Positions 19,859-28,791 are shown, counted from the stretch's first letter. The stretch: DNA of 64,000 nt from Paracidovorax wautersii (GCF_900113035.1 NZ_FONX01000001.1:124001-188000), one strand, 5' to 3'. A program made the numbers and translations. The notes: generated by a model from the sequence alone, not told the origin.

Positions 19859-21109
19859 ATGCCTTCCATGACCTCCTCCACGACTCCCACCTCTCCCGTG
19901 CATTCGGCCGCCCCTGCGGCCACCGCCGCAGCCGCGCCGGCGCGCGCCGGCCGCTCGCCGCTGGAGCACGCGCGCCACCACCTGCGCGAGTACGGCATGC
20001 TCATCACGCTGGTGGCCATCATGGCCTTCTTCCAGTACATGACCGACGGCACCCTGATGGAGCCGCTCAACCTCACCAACCTGCTGCTGCAGAACAGCTA
20101 CATCGTCATCATGGCGCTGGGCATGCTGCTGGTGATCGTGGCCGGCCACATCGACCTGTCGGTGGGCTCGGTCAGCGGCTTCATCGGCGCGCTGGCGGCC
20201 GTGCTCATGGTGCAGCACGGCTGGCATTTCGTGCCGGCCACGCTGGTCTGCCTGCTGTGCGGCGGCCTCATCGGCGGGCTGCAGGGCTGGTTCGTGGCGT
20301 TCTCGCGCATCCCGTCCTTCATCGTCACGCTGGCCGGCATGCTGGTGTTCAAGGGCCTGGCGCTGGCGCTGCTGGCCGGCCAGTCGGTAGGGCCGTTCCC
20401 CGACTCGTTCCAGCGCCTGAGCTCGGGCTTCATCCCGGACCTCTTCAGCATGCAGGGCCTCAAGGTGACCTCGCTGCTGCTGGGCGTGGCCGTGGCCGCC
20501 GCCCTGGTGGTGGCCGGCATCCGCTCCCGGGCCAACCGCGTGCGCCACGGCGTGCAGGTCGAGCCCGCGGCCTTCTTCGTCGTGCGCAACGCGGTGTTCG
20601 CGGCGCTGCTGATCTATTTCAGCTACCTGCTGGCCTCGTACAAGGGCCTGCCCAACGTGCTGATCGTGATGGCGCTGCTGATCGTGCTGTTCGACTTCAT
20701 CACCAGCCGCACCACCATCGGCCGGCGCATCTACGCCATGGGCGGCAACGAAAAGGCCGCCAAGCTCTCGGGCATCAAGACCGAGCGCCTGTCGTTCTAC
20801 GCCTTCGTCAACATGGGCGTGCTGGCGGCGCTCGCCGGCCTGGTGTTCGCGGCGCGGCTCAACACGGCCACGCCCAAGGCGGGCCTCGGCTTCGAGCTGG
20901 ACGTGATCGCCGCCTGCTTCATCGGCGGGGCCTCGGCCTCGGGCGGCGTGGGCAAGGTCATGGGCGCGGTGATCGGCGCTTTCATCATGGGCGTGATGAA
21001 CAACGGCATGTCCATCCTGGGCATCGGCATCGACTACCAGCAGGTCATCAAGGGCGTGGTGCTCCTCGCCGCCGTGCTGGTGGACGTCTATCACAAGAAC
21101 AAGGCCTGA
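19859..21109 (+). CDS. gguB: Multiple monosaccharide ABC transporter permease GguB/MmsB
   Basis: This 416-residue inner-membrane permease of the BPD_transp_2 type is longer than most sugar permeases, as is typical for GguB/MmsB. It has an alanine-rich cytoplasmic N-terminus (residues 1-45), then about ten transmembrane segments including ILLLQNSYIVIMALGMLLVIVAGHIDLSVGSV-like sequence. That segment carries the family hallmark for cytoplasmic coupling and substrate passage. The C-terminal half contains GGNEKAAKLSGIKTERLSFY. It pairs with GguA and ChvE. It starts one base downstream of gguA and is followed 19 bases later by a second importer's ATPase. Confidence 0.93.
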   Translation: MPSMTSSTTPTSPVHSAAPAATAAAAPARAGRSPLEHARHHLREYGMLITLVAIMAFFQYMTDGTLMEPLNLTNLLLQNSYIVIMALGMLLVIVAGHIDLSVGSVSGFIGALAAVLMVQHGWHFVPATLVCLLCGGLIGGLQGWFVAFSRIPSFIVTLAGMLVFKGLALALLAGQSVGPFPDSFQRLSSGFIPDLFSMQGLKVTSLLLGVAVAAALVVAGIRSRANRVRHGVQVEPAAFFVVRNAVFAALLIYFSYLLASYKGLPNVLIVMALLIVLFDFITSRTTIGRRIYAMGGNEKAAKLSGIKTERLSFYAFVNMGVLAALAGLVFAARLNTATPKAGLGFELDVIAACFIGGASASGGVGKVMGAVIGAFIMGVMNNGMSILGIGIDYQQVIKGVVLLAAVLVDVYHKNKA

Positions 21110-21128
21110 CCCGCCCTGACCCGCCGCC

Positions 21129-22673
21129 ATGACCTCGACCACGCGATCCACCGCCGCAGCCGCGCCCGTGCTGGAACTGGCGGGCATCCGCAAGCAGTTC
21201 GCCGGCGTGCCGGTGCTGCAGGACGTGCAGCTGCGGCTCTACCCCGGCGAGATCCACGCGCTCATGGGGCAGAACGGCGCGGGCAAGTCCACGCTCATCA
21301 AAGTGCTCACGGGCGTGCTCAAGGCCAGCGGCGGCGAGATGCGCCTGGCCGGCGAGCCGGTGTGGCCCGATTCGCCCCTGGCTGCGCAGCGCCTGGGCAT
21401 CAGCACGGTCTATCAGGAGGTCAACCTCTGCCCCAACCTCTCGGTGGCCGAGAACATCTTCGCGGGCCGCTATCCGCGCCACGGGCTGGCGCAAGGCTTT
21501 CGCATCGACTGGGCGCAGATGCAGCAGCGCGCGCGCGAGCTGGTCGCGCGCATTGGCCTCGACATCGACGTGACGCGGCTGCTCTCGGACTACCCCGTGG
21601 CCGTGCAGCAGCTGGTGGCGATCGCGCGGGCGCTGAGCATCGATGCGCGCGTGCTGATCCTGGACGAGCCCACGTCGAGCCTGGACGACGACGAAGTCCG
21701 CAAGCTCTTCGAGGTGCTGCGCCGCCTGCGCGGCGAGGGCCTGGCCATCGTCTTCGTCACCCACTTCCTGAACCAGGTCTATGCGGTGTCGGACCGCATC
21801 ACCGTGCTGCGCAACGGCACCTGGGTGGGCGAATGGGCGGCGAAGGACCTGGGCCCGCAGGCGCTGATCGCCGCCATGCTGGGCCGCGAGCTGGGCGCGC
21901 ATGCGGAGCAGACTCCGGCGGCGCAAGGCACCGGCACGCAAGCCCCCGCGCTGCTGCAGGCCGAGGGCCTGGGCCAGACCGGCCAGCTGCAGCCGCTGGA
22001 CCTGCAGATCCGCCCGGGCGAGGTCGTGGGCCTGGCCGGCCTGCTGGGAGCGGGCCGCACGGAGCTGGCGCGCCTGCTCTTCGGGCTGGAGCAGCCCGAC
22101 CGCGGCCTGCTGCGCGTGGACGGCCAGACGGTGGCCTTCTCCAACCCCATGGACGCCATCCGGCAGGGCCTGGCCCTGTGCCCCGAAGAGCGCAAGACCG
22201 ACGGCATCGTGGCCGAACTCTCGGTGCGCGAGAACATCGCCCTCGCGCTGCAGGCGCGCATGGGCCTGACGCGCTTTCTCTCCCGCGCCGAGCAGACTGC
22301 GCTGGCCGAGCGCTACGTGCAGCTGCTGGGCATCAAGACCGCCAGCATCGAGACGCCCATCGGCCTGCTGTCGGGCGGCAACCAGCAGAAGGCCATCCTG
22401 GCGCGCTGGCTGGCGACCGAGCCGCGCCTGTTGATTCTCGACGAACCCACGCGCGGCATCGACGTGGCGGCCAAGCAGGAAATCATGGACCAGATCCTGC
22501 GCCTGGCGCAGGCCGGCATGGCCGTGCTCTTCATCTCGTCGGAGATGAGCGAGGTGGTGCGCGTGGCCCACCGCATCGTGGTGCTGCGCGACCGCCGCAA
22601 GGTGGGCGAGCTGCCCGCCGGCAGCAGCGAAGACGACGTCTATCAACTGATCGCGGACCACGCCCATGCCTGA
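21129..22673 (+). CDS. Sugar ABC transporter ATP-binding protein, YtfR-like
   Basis: This 514-residue dual-domain sugar ABC ATPase has a first Walker A GQNGAGKS, Walker B LILDEPTSSLDDDE, a degenerate second P-loop (GLLGAGRTE), LSGGNQQKA and [13 protein letters not shown]. It is distinct from GguA and groups by context with two separate half-permeases (YtfT- and YjfF-like), as in the E. coli galactofuranose importer YtfQRT-YjfF. Its binding protein is probably the YtfQ-like gene at 16069. The stop overlaps the next gene's start by eight bases, which indicates translational coupling. Confidence 0.92.
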   Translation: MTSTTRSTAAAAPVLELAGIRKQFAGVPVLQDVQLRLYPGEIHALMGQNGAGKSTLIKVLTGVLKASGGEMRLAGEPVWPDSPLAAQRLGISTVYQEVNLCPNLSVAENIFAGRYPRHGLAQGFRIDWAQMQQRARELVARIGLDIDVTRLLSDYPVAVQQLVAIARALSIDARVLILDEPTSSLDDDEVRKLFEVLRRLRGEGLAIVFVTHFLNQVYAVSDRITVLRNGTWVGEWAAKDLGPQALIAAMLGRELGAHAEQTPAAQGTGTQAPALLQAEGLGQTGQLQPLDLQIRPGEVVGLAGLLGAGRTELARLLFGLEQPDRGLLRVDGQTVAFSNPMDAIRQGLALCPEERKTDGIVAELSVRENIALALQARMGLTRFLSRAEQTALAERYVQLLGIKTASIETPIGLLSGGNQQKAILARWLATEPRLLILDEPTRGIDVAAKQEIMDQILRLAQAGMAVLFISSEMSEVVRVAHRIVVLRDRRKVGELPAGSSEDDVYQLIADHAHA

Positions 22674-23724
22674 ACGCAGTCCCGCCCCCTTCGGCCCCGC
22701 CGCACTGCTGCGCCACCGCCTCGCCTGGCCGGTGATCACGCTGCTGCTCCTGCTGGCCGTCAACACGGCCTTCAATCCGGGCTTCCTGCACGTCGAATGG
22801 CGCGACGGGCATCTCTACGGCAGCCTGATCGACATCCTCAACCGCGCCGCGCCGCTGGTGCTGGTGTCGCTGGGCATGACCATGGTGATCGCCACGCGCG
22901 GCATCGACATCTCGGTGGGCGCCACCGTGGCCATCGCCGCGGCCGTGGCGGCCTGGCTGATCGGCGGGTCGGTGTCGGCCACCGAAAGCCGTTTTCCGTT
23001 GCCGGTGGCCCTGCTGGGCGCGGTCGGCGTCGCGCTGCTGTGCGGCATCTGGAACGGCGTGCTGGTGGCCAAGGTGGGCATGCAGCCCATCATCGCCACG
23101 CTGATCCTGATGGTGGCGGGCCGGGGCATCGCCCAGCTCATCACCGACGGGCAGATCATCACCATCTACTACGCGCCCTACTTCTTCATCGGCGGGGGCT
23201 ACCTGGCCGGGCTGCCGTTCTCGCTCTTCGTGGTGGCCGCCGTGTTCGCGCTGCTGTATCTCGCCATCACGCGCACGGCGCTGGGCCTTTTCATCCAGGC
23301 GGTGGGCGTCAACCCCACGGCCGCGCGCGTGGCGGGCGTGCAGGCGGGCCGGCTCATCATGGCGGCCTACGTGTTCTGCGGCGTGTGCGCGGGCATCGCG
23401 GGCCTGCTCATCAGCTCCAACGTGAAGAGCGCCGACGGCAACAACGCCGGCCAGCTGATGGAGCTGGATGCGATCCTCGCGGTGACGCTGGGCGGCACCG
23501 CGCTCACGGGTGGGCGCTTCAGCCTGGCCGGCAGCGTGATCGGCGCGCTCATCATCCAGACGCTGACCTACGCCATCTATTCGCTGGGCGTGCCGCCCGA
23601 GGTGAACCTGGTGGTGAAAGCCGTGGTGGTCTTCGTCGTCATGCTGCTGCAGTCGCCGGAATTCCGCGCCCAGGTGGGCATGCTGGCGCGCCCCCCTGCC
23701 GCCGCCCGGAGGCCCCTGCCATGA
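22666..23724 (+). CDS. Sugar ABC transporter permease, YtfT-like
   Basis: This 352-residue inner-membrane permease has about nine hydrophobic segments and the family motif MTMVIATRGIDISVGATVAIAA. It also shows VGMQPIIATLILMVAGRG, VGVNPTAARVAGVQAG and LGGTALTGGRFSLAGSVIGA. It would form one half of a heterodimeric channel with the YjfF-like permease encoded next. It overlaps the upstream ATPase gene by eight bases and the downstream permease gene by four (ATGA), so all three are co-translated. Confidence 0.92.
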   Translation: MPERSPAPFGPAALLRHRLAWPVITLLLLLAVNTAFNPGFLHVEWRDGHLYGSLIDILNRAAPLVLVSLGMTMVIATRGIDISVGATVAIAAAVAAWLIGGSVSATESRFPLPVALLGAVGVALLCGIWNGVLVAKVGMQPIIATLILMVAGRGIAQLITDGQIITIYYAPYFFIGGGYLAGLPFSLFVVAAVFALLYLAITRTALGLFIQAVGVNPTAARVAGVQAGRLIMAAYVFCGVCAGIAGLLISSNVKSADGNNAGQLMELDAILAVTLGGTALTGGRFSLAGSVIGALIIQTLTYAIYSLGVPPEVNLVVKAVVVFVVMLLQSPEFRAQVGMLARPPAAARRPLP

Positions 23725-24743
23725 GCGCCGTCATGACCCCGGCCACCGCCGGCAGCGCCGCCACCGCCGCGAGCCGCCCGCGCCTGAACGCCAAGTACCT
23801 GCCGCTGGCCGCCACCATCGCGCTCTTCGTGGCCATGGCCACGCTGGGTTCGGTGCGCTATACGGGCTTCTTCTCGGCCCAGGTGTTCCTCAACCTGCTG
23901 ATCGACAACGCCTTCCTCATCATCGTCGCGGTGGGCATGACCTTCGTGATCCTCTCGGGCGGCATCGATCTTTCGGTGGGCGCCGTGGTCGCGCTGACCA
24001 CCATGGTGTTCGCCGCCCTGGTCGAGCACCACGGCTGGAGCCCGCTGGCCGCCGTGCCGGTGGTGCTGCTCATGGGCACCTGCTTCGGCGCGTTCATGGG
24101 CTTTCTGATCGAGCGCTTCCGCCTGCAGCCATTCATCGTCACGCTGGCCGGCATGTTCCTGGCGCGGGGCCTGTGCTATGTCATCAGCATCGACTCGATC
24201 AGCATCACGCACGAAGGCTACTCGGAGCTGGCCCAGTGGCGCCTGCAGATCACCGAGACCGCCTCGCTCTCGCTGGGCGCGCTGATCGCCATCGCCGTGG
24301 TGCTGGCCGGGATCTTCATCGCGCACTGCACGCCGTTCGGCCGCGCCGTCTATGCCGTGGGCGGCAGCGAGGCCTCGGCCTTGCTCATGGGCCTGCCGGT
24401 GCGCTCCACGCTGGTGGGGGTCTATACCTTGTCGGGCTTTTGCTCGGCGCTCGCGGGCGTGGTGTTCACCTTCTACATGCTCTCGGGCTACGGCCTGCAT
24501 GCGGTGGGCATGGAACTGGACGCCATCGCCGCCGTCGTCATCGGCGGCACGCTGCTCACGGGCGGCGTGGGCTACGTGGCGGGCACGCTGTTCGGCGTGC
24601 TGATGCTCGGAATCATCCAGACCCTCATCTCCTTCGACGGCACGCTCAGCTCGTGGTGGACGCGCATCGCCGTCGGAGTGCTGCTGTTCGTCTTCTGCCT
24701 GCTGCAGCGCCTGCTCACGCGCCGCCCGGCGCGCCGGCACTGA
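23721..24743 (+). CDS. Sugar ABC transporter permease, YjfF-like
   Basis: This 340-residue permease is the second half of the YtfQRT-YjfF-type importer. It has about nine membrane segments with MTFVILSGGIDLSVGAVVALTT, LQPFIVTLAGMFLARGL, VGGSEASALLMGLPVR and IGGTLLTGGVGYVAGTLFGV. The start is ATG 23721, overlapping the preceding stop as ATGA. The same frame stays open far upstream inside the YtfT-like gene, but that extension encodes arginine- and glycine-rich shadow sequence. A 57-base, pyrimidine-rich spacer follows before the arabinonate dehydratase gene. Confidence 0.92.
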   Translation: MSAVMTPATAGSAATAASRPRLNAKYLPLAATIALFVAMATLGSVRYTGFFSAQVFLNLLIDNAFLIIVAVGMTFVILSGGIDLSVGAVVALTTMVFAALVEHHGWSPLAAVPVVLLMGTCFGAFMGFLIERFRLQPFIVTLAGMFLARGLCYVISIDSISITHEGYSELAQWRLQITETASLSLGALIAIAVVLAGIFIAHCTPFGRAVYAVGGSEASALLMGLPVRSTLVGVYTLSGFCSALAGVVFTFYMLSGYGLHAVGMELDAIAAVVIGGTLLTGGVGYVAGTLFGVLMLGIIQTLISFDGTLSSWWTRIAVGVLLFVFCLLQRLLTRRPARRH

Positions 24744-24800
24744 CCACCCTTTCCTCCTCTTCCTTCTGACCCGCCCCCTTTACCCTTCGAGCCTTTCACG
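24744..24800 (+). other. Pyrimidine-rich spacer without Shine-Dalgarno
   Basis: The spacer before the arabinonate dehydratase gene is dominated by C and T runs (CCTTTCCTCCTCTTCCTTC near its start) and has no purine-rich ribosome-binding site ahead of the ATG. A similar tract precedes dgoD (29502-29532). U-rich leaders can bind ribosomal protein S1; whether this is functional here is unknown. Confidence 0.4.
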
Positions 24801-26534
24801 ATGACCAATCCACCGCGCAAACTCCGCTCCACCGAATGGTTCGGCACGGCCGACAAGAACGGCTTCATGTACCGCAGCTGGATGAAGAACCAGGGCATTC
24901 CGGACCATGAATTCGACGGCCGCCCGATCATCGGCATCTGCAACACCTGGTCCGAGCTCACGCCCTGCAACGCGCACTTCCGCAAGATCGCCGAGCACGT
25001 CAAGCGCGGCATCTACGAAGCCGGCGGCTTTCCGGTCGAGTTCCCGGTGTTCTCCAACGGCGAATCCAACCTGCGGCCCACGGCCATGCTCACGCGCAAC
25101 CTGGCGAGCATGGACGTGGAGGAAGCCATCCGCGGCAACCCCATCGACGCGGTGGTGCTGCTCACGGGCTGCGACAAGACCACGCCGGCCCTGCTGATGG
25201 GCGCAGCCAGCTGCGACGTGCCGGCCATCGTGGTGACGGGCGGGCCCATGCTCAACGGCAAGCTCGACGGCAAGGACATCGGCTCGGGCACCGCCGTGTG
25301 GCGCCTGCACGAATCGCTCAAGGCCGGCGAGATCAACGAGCACCAGTTCTTCGCGGCCGAGGCCGGCATGTCGCGCTCGGCCGGCACCTGCAACACCATG
25401 GGCACGGCCAGCACCATGGCCTGCATGGCCGAATCGCTGGGCACCTCGCTGCCGCACAACGCGGCCATTCCGGCGGTGGATGCGCGCCGCTACGTGCTGG
25501 CCCACATGTCGGGCCGGCGCATCGTGGAGATGGCGCACGAAGGGCTCACGCTGTCGAAGATCCTCACGCGCGGCGCGTTCGAGAACGCCATCCGCACCAA
25601 CGCGGCCATCGGCGGCTCGACCAATGCGGTGATCCACCTCAAGGCCATCGCAGGGCGCATCGGCGTAGAACTGGAACTCGAAGACTGGACGCGCATCGGC
25701 CGCGGCACGCCCACGCTGGTGGACCTGCAGCCTTCGGGCCGCTTCCTGATGGAAGAGTTCTACTACGCCGGCGGCCTGCCCGCCGTGCTGCGCCGCCTGG
25801 GCGAGAACGGCCTGCTGCCGCACCCCGATGCGCTCACCGTGAACGGCAAGAGCCTCTGGGACAACGTGCGCGAGGCCCCCCAGTACAACGACGAAGTCAT
25901 CCGCCCGCTCGACAACCCGCTGATCGCGGATGGCGGCATCTGCATCCTGCGCGGCAACCTGGCGCCGCGCGGCGCGGTGCTCAAGCCCTCGGCCGCCACG
26001 CCCGAACTGCTCAAGCACCGGGGCCGCGCCGTGGTGTTCGAGAACCTGGAGCACTACAAGGAACGCATCGTCGATGAAGACCTGGACATCGACGCCAGCT
26101 GCGTGATGGTCATGAAGAACTGCGGCCCCAAGGGCTACCCCGGCATGGCCGAGGTGGGCAACATGGGCCTGCCGCCCAAGCTCCTGCGGCGCGGCGTGAA
26201 GGACATGGTCCGCATCTCCGACGCCCGCATGAGCGGCACCGCCTACGGCACCGTGGTGCTGCATGTGGCGCCCGAAGCGGCCGCGGGCGGCCCGCTGGCC
26301 GCCGTGCGCGACGGCGACTTCATCGAGCTGGACTGCGAGAACGGCCGCCTGCACCTGGACATCAGCGACGAGGAACTGGCCGCGCGCCTGGCCGAGCTGG
26401 CCGCCACCGACCACGGCGGGCGCGGCGGCTACCAGCGCCTCTACGTCGATCACGTGCTGCAGGCCGACGAGGGCTGCGACTTCGACTTCCTGGTCGGCTG
26501 CCGGGGCGCCGCCGTGCCACGCCACTCGCACTGA
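24801..26534 (+). CDS. L-arabinonate dehydratase (IlvD/Edd family, [2Fe-2S])
   Basis: This 577-residue dehydratase converts L-arabinonate to L-2-keto-3-deoxyarabonate. The three cysteines expected to hold the iron-sulfur cluster are visible: TPCN (Cys56), GCDKT (Cys124, with the adjacent metal-linked Lys126) and GTCNTMG (Cys197). These match, with a three-residue offset, the positions known in the Rhizobium L-arabinonate dehydratase. The full family architecture is present through ARMSGTAYGTVVLH and the C-terminal swivel domain. It is next to the L-KDA dehydratase gene that takes its product. Activity on related acids such as D-fuconate or D-galactonate is common in this family. Confidence 0.93.
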   Translation: MTNPPRKLRSTEWFGTADKNGFMYRSWMKNQGIPDHEFDGRPIIGICNTWSELTPCNAHFRKIAEHVKRGIYEAGGFPVEFPVFSNGESNLRPTAMLTRNLASMDVEEAIRGNPIDAVVLLTGCDKTTPALLMGAASCDVPAIVVTGGPMLNGKLDGKDIGSGTAVWRLHESLKAGEINEHQFFAAEAGMSRSAGTCNTMGTASTMACMAESLGTSLPHNAAIPAVDARRYVLAHMSGRRIVEMAHEGLTLSKILTRGAFENAIRTNAAIGGSTNAVIHLKAIAGRIGVELELEDWTRIGRGTPTLVDLQPSGRFLMEEFYYAGGLPAVLRRLGENGLLPHPDALTVNGKSLWDNVREAPQYNDEVIRPLDNPLIADGGICILRGNLAPRGAVLKPSAATPELLKHRGRAVVFENLEHYKERIVDEDLDIDASCVMVMKNCGPKGYPGMAEVGNMGLPPKLLRRGVKDMVRISDARMSGTAYGTVVLHVAPEAAAGGPLAAVRDGDFIELDCENGRLHLDISDEELAARLAELAATDHGGRGGYQRLYVDHVLQADEGCDFDFLVGCRGAAVPRHSH

Positions 26535-26657
26535 TGAACACCCCCCTGAGGCGCTGCGCGCCTTCCCCCCCGCTCTCGCATTGCTGCAAGTTGAGATGAA
26601 CACCCCCCTGCGGCGCTATGCGCCTTCCCCCCGCTCTCGCAACGCTGCGCGTTGCGG
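26533..26657. repeat. Two tandem copies of a 62-base C-rich intergenic element
   Basis: The unit begins GATGAACACCCCCCTG and occurs at 26533-26594 and 26595-26657 with few differences. The first copy starts within the stop codon of the dehydratase gene. The second copy runs into a CGCAACGC/GCGTTGCG stem (26638-26656) and then a G+C-rich tail with GGGGCGGCCCTTGCTCGG. C-rich sequences like this are familiar to me from between genes in Acidovorax-type genomes. Short open frames inside it (for example a 56-codon frame from 26596) look fortuitous. Confidence 0.8.
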
Positions 26658-26789
26658 GCAGGGGGACGCAGCCCTCGCTGCGGGGCGGCCCTTGCTCGGC
26701 TGCCCTGGCTTCGGGCCGCGCCAGTGGCGCCGCCTGCGCTCACAGCAAGGCGCGCAGCAGACCTGAGCAACCCATGAATTTGTGAACCT
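26658..26789. other. Remainder of the dehydratase-KDA dehydratase spacer
   Basis: This is the G+C-rich tail of the repeat element followed by about 30 bases of normal spacer. I see no strong promoter and no clear Shine-Dalgarno before the ATG at 26790. Confidence 0.5.
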
Positions 26790-27728
26790 ATGCCAGCACC
26801 ACACTCTGCCCAAAATCCCCGCTACCGCGGCATCTTCCCGGTCGTGCCGACCACCTTCCACGAAGACGGCAGCCTCGACCTGGAGAGCCAGAAGCGCTGC
26901 CTGGATTTCATGATCGATGCCGGCGTGGACGGCCTGTGCATCCTGGCCAACTTCTCCGAGCAGTTCTCGCTGTCGGACGCGGAGCGCGAGACGCTCACGC
27001 GGACCTCGCTGGAGCATGTCGCCGGCCGGGTGCCGGTGATCGTCACCACCACCCACTACGGCACCCGCGTGTGCGCCGAGCGCAGCCGCGCCGCGCAGGA
27101 CATGGGCGCCGCCATGGTGATGGTGATGCCGCCCTACCACGGCGCCACCTTCCGCGTGCCCGAGGCACAGATCCACGAGTTCTACGCCCGCGTGTCCGAC
27201 GCCATCGACATTCCCATCATGGTGCAGGACGCGCCGGCCAGCGGCACGGTGCTCTCGGCCCCGTTCCTGGCCCGCATGGCGCAGGAGATCGAGCACCTGG
27301 CCTACTTCAAGATCGAGACCCCCGGCGCCGCCAGCAAGCTGCGCGAGCTGATCCGCCTGGGCGGCGACGCCATCGAAGGCCCCTGGGACGGCGAGGAGGC
27401 CATCACCCTGCTGGCCGACCTGGACGCGGGCGCCACCGGCGCCATGACGGGCGGCGCCTTCCCGGACGGCATCCGCCCCATCATCGAGGCCCACCGCCAG
27501 GGCGACATGGACCAGGCCTTCGCGCTCTACCAGCGCTGGCTGCCGCTCATCAACCACGAGAACCGCCAGGGCGGCATCCTCACGGCCAAGGCGCTCATGA
27601 AGGCTGGCGGCGTGATCGCCTGCGAGGCCGGCCGCCACCCGTTCCCGCCCATGCACCCCGAGGTGCGGCGCGGTTTGATTGACATCGCTCGCCGGCTCGA
27701 TCCGCTGGTGCTGCGCTGGGCCCGCTGA
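26790..27728 (+). CDS. L-2-keto-3-deoxyarabonate dehydratase (DapA/NAL superfamily)
   Basis: This 312-residue TIM-barrel enzyme is predicted to dehydrate and hydrolyse L-2-keto-3-deoxyarabonate to alpha-ketoglutaric semialdehyde. The Schiff-base lysine is Lys174 in YFKIE. The region where class members such as DapA have YNxPxxT reads QDAPASG (residues 146-152), so the usual catalytic tyrosine is not at that place. The sequence (FPVVPTTFHEDGSLDLESQKRCLDFMID is split by its loop, GLCILANFSEQFSLSDAER) and the adjacent arabinonate dehydratase and semialdehyde dehydrogenase genes support the arabinose role. A different keto-acid aldolase or dehydratase activity cannot be fully excluded. Confidence 0.88.
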   Translation: MPAPHSAQNPRYRGIFPVVPTTFHEDGSLDLESQKRCLDFMIDAGVDGLCILANFSEQFSLSDAERETLTRTSLEHVAGRVPVIVTTTHYGTRVCAERSRAAQDMGAAMVMVMPPYHGATFRVPEAQIHEFYARVSDAIDIPIMVQDAPASGTVLSAPFLARMAQEIEHLAYFKIETPGAASKLRELIRLGGDAIEGPWDGEEAITLLADLDAGATGAMTGGAFPDGIRPIIEAHRQGDMDQAFALYQRWLPLINHENRQGGILTAKALMKAGGVIACEAGRHPFPPMHPEVRRGLIDIARRLDPLVLRWAR

Positions 27729-27738
27729 GCTGCAAGCC

Positions 27739-28791
27739 ATGAACGACTCCGCCGCCGACCTCCAGGGCACCCGCCTCGTCGCGCTCGACTGGGGCACCAG
27801 CTCGCTGCGCGCCTACCGCCTGGGCGACGGGGCCCGCGTGCTGGAACTGCGCCACCGCCCCTGGGGCATCATGCATCTGCCCCCGGCGCCGGCCGGCGCC
27901 GACACCAGCCCCGAAGCCGCCTTCGAGCGCGCCCTGCAGGACACCTGCGGCGACTGGCTCGCCGCCGACCCCGCCCTGCCCCTGCTGGCCTGCGGCATGG
28001 TCGGCAGCGCCCAGGGCTGGCGCGAGGCGCGCTACCTGCACACCCCCACCTCGCTAGACGCGCTGGCCCAGGGCCTCACCCGCGTGGAGCGCCCCAGCGG
28101 CCAGCCGCTGCACATCGTGCCCGGCCTGCTGCAGCCCGGCGAATTGCCCAACGTGATGCGCGGCGAGGAAACCCAGGTGCTGGGCGTGCTGGCCCTGCGG
28201 CTCGCAGAAGACGCCGGCCCCTGGCTGGTCGGACTGCCCGGCTCCCACAGCAAGTGGGTGGTGGCGCAGCGCGGCGGCATCGAGGGCTTCCACACCTTCA
28301 TGACCGGCGAGGTCTTCGCCGCCCTGCGCGGCCACACCATCCTGGGCAAGACCATGGCCGCAGCCGCAGCACCAGGAGCGCAGGACGAAGCAGCCTTCGT
28401 GCGCGGCCTGCAGGTGGCGAGCGGCAGCGATGCCGGCCTGGGCCTGCTCTCGCACATCTTCAGCACGCGCACGCTGGGCCTCACCGGCGTTCTGCCCGCC
28501 AGCGCCCAGGCCGACTACCTCTCGGGCCTGCTCATCGGCCACGAGATCGCCGCCCTCGCCCGCGTGCATCCGCCCGGTGGCACTGGTGGCACAGCGCCCG
28601 TCCAGCCGCTGCTCTGCGGCGAGCCGGACCTGTGCCGCCGCTACGCCCTCGCCCTGCGGCTGCAGGGCTTCGCCGAGCCCGCCATCGCCGCCCAGGCCAC
28701 GCCCACCGGGCTCTGGCAGATCGCCCAGGCCGCCGGCCTGCTGGTGCCGGGCGCGCCGCAACCTTCATCCGCAGAGAGCCTTGCCGCATGA
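27739..28791 (+). CDS. dgoK: 2-dehydro-3-deoxygalactonokinase
   Basis: This 350-residue kinase phosphorylates 2-keto-3-deoxygalactonate at O6 using ATP. It shows the DgoK N-terminal phosphate loop ALDWGTSSLRAYRL, then GGLVGSAQGW-like CGMVGSAQGWREA, LGVLALR, LVGLPGSHSKWV and FMTGEVFAALRGHTIL. I start at ATG 27739, ten bases after the KDA dehydratase stop. An in-frame ATG at 27679 overlaps that gene and adds non-conserved residues. The stop overlaps the dgoA start as ATGA, which indicates coupling with the aldolase that uses the product. Confidence 0.93.
   Translation: MNDSAADLQGTRLVALDWGTSSLRAYRLGDGARVLELRHRPWGIMHLPPAPAGADTSPEAAFERALQDTCGDWLAADPALPLLACGMVGSAQGWREARYLHTPTSLDALAQGLTRVERPSGQPLHIVPGLLQPGELPNVMRGEETQVLGVLALRLAEDAGPWLVGLPGSHSKWVVAQRGGIEGFHTFMTGEVFAALRGHTILGKTMAAAAAPGAQDEAAFVRGLQVASGSDAGLGLLSHIFSTRTLGLTGVLPASAQADYLSGLLIGHEIAALARVHPPGGTGGTAPVQPLLCGEPDLCRRYALALRLQGFAEPAIAAQATPTGLWQIAQAAGLLVPGAPQPSSAESLAA

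Noticed and set aside
22797-23720. A long N-terminal extension of the YjfF-like permease
   Set aside because: It is Arg/Gly/His-rich shadow sequence inside the YtfT-like gene; the family start is the ATGA overlap at 23721.
26596-26766. Small protein gene (56 codons) in the dehydratase spacer
   Set aside because: It lies within a tandem intergenic repeat, has no ribosome-binding site and no conserved features.
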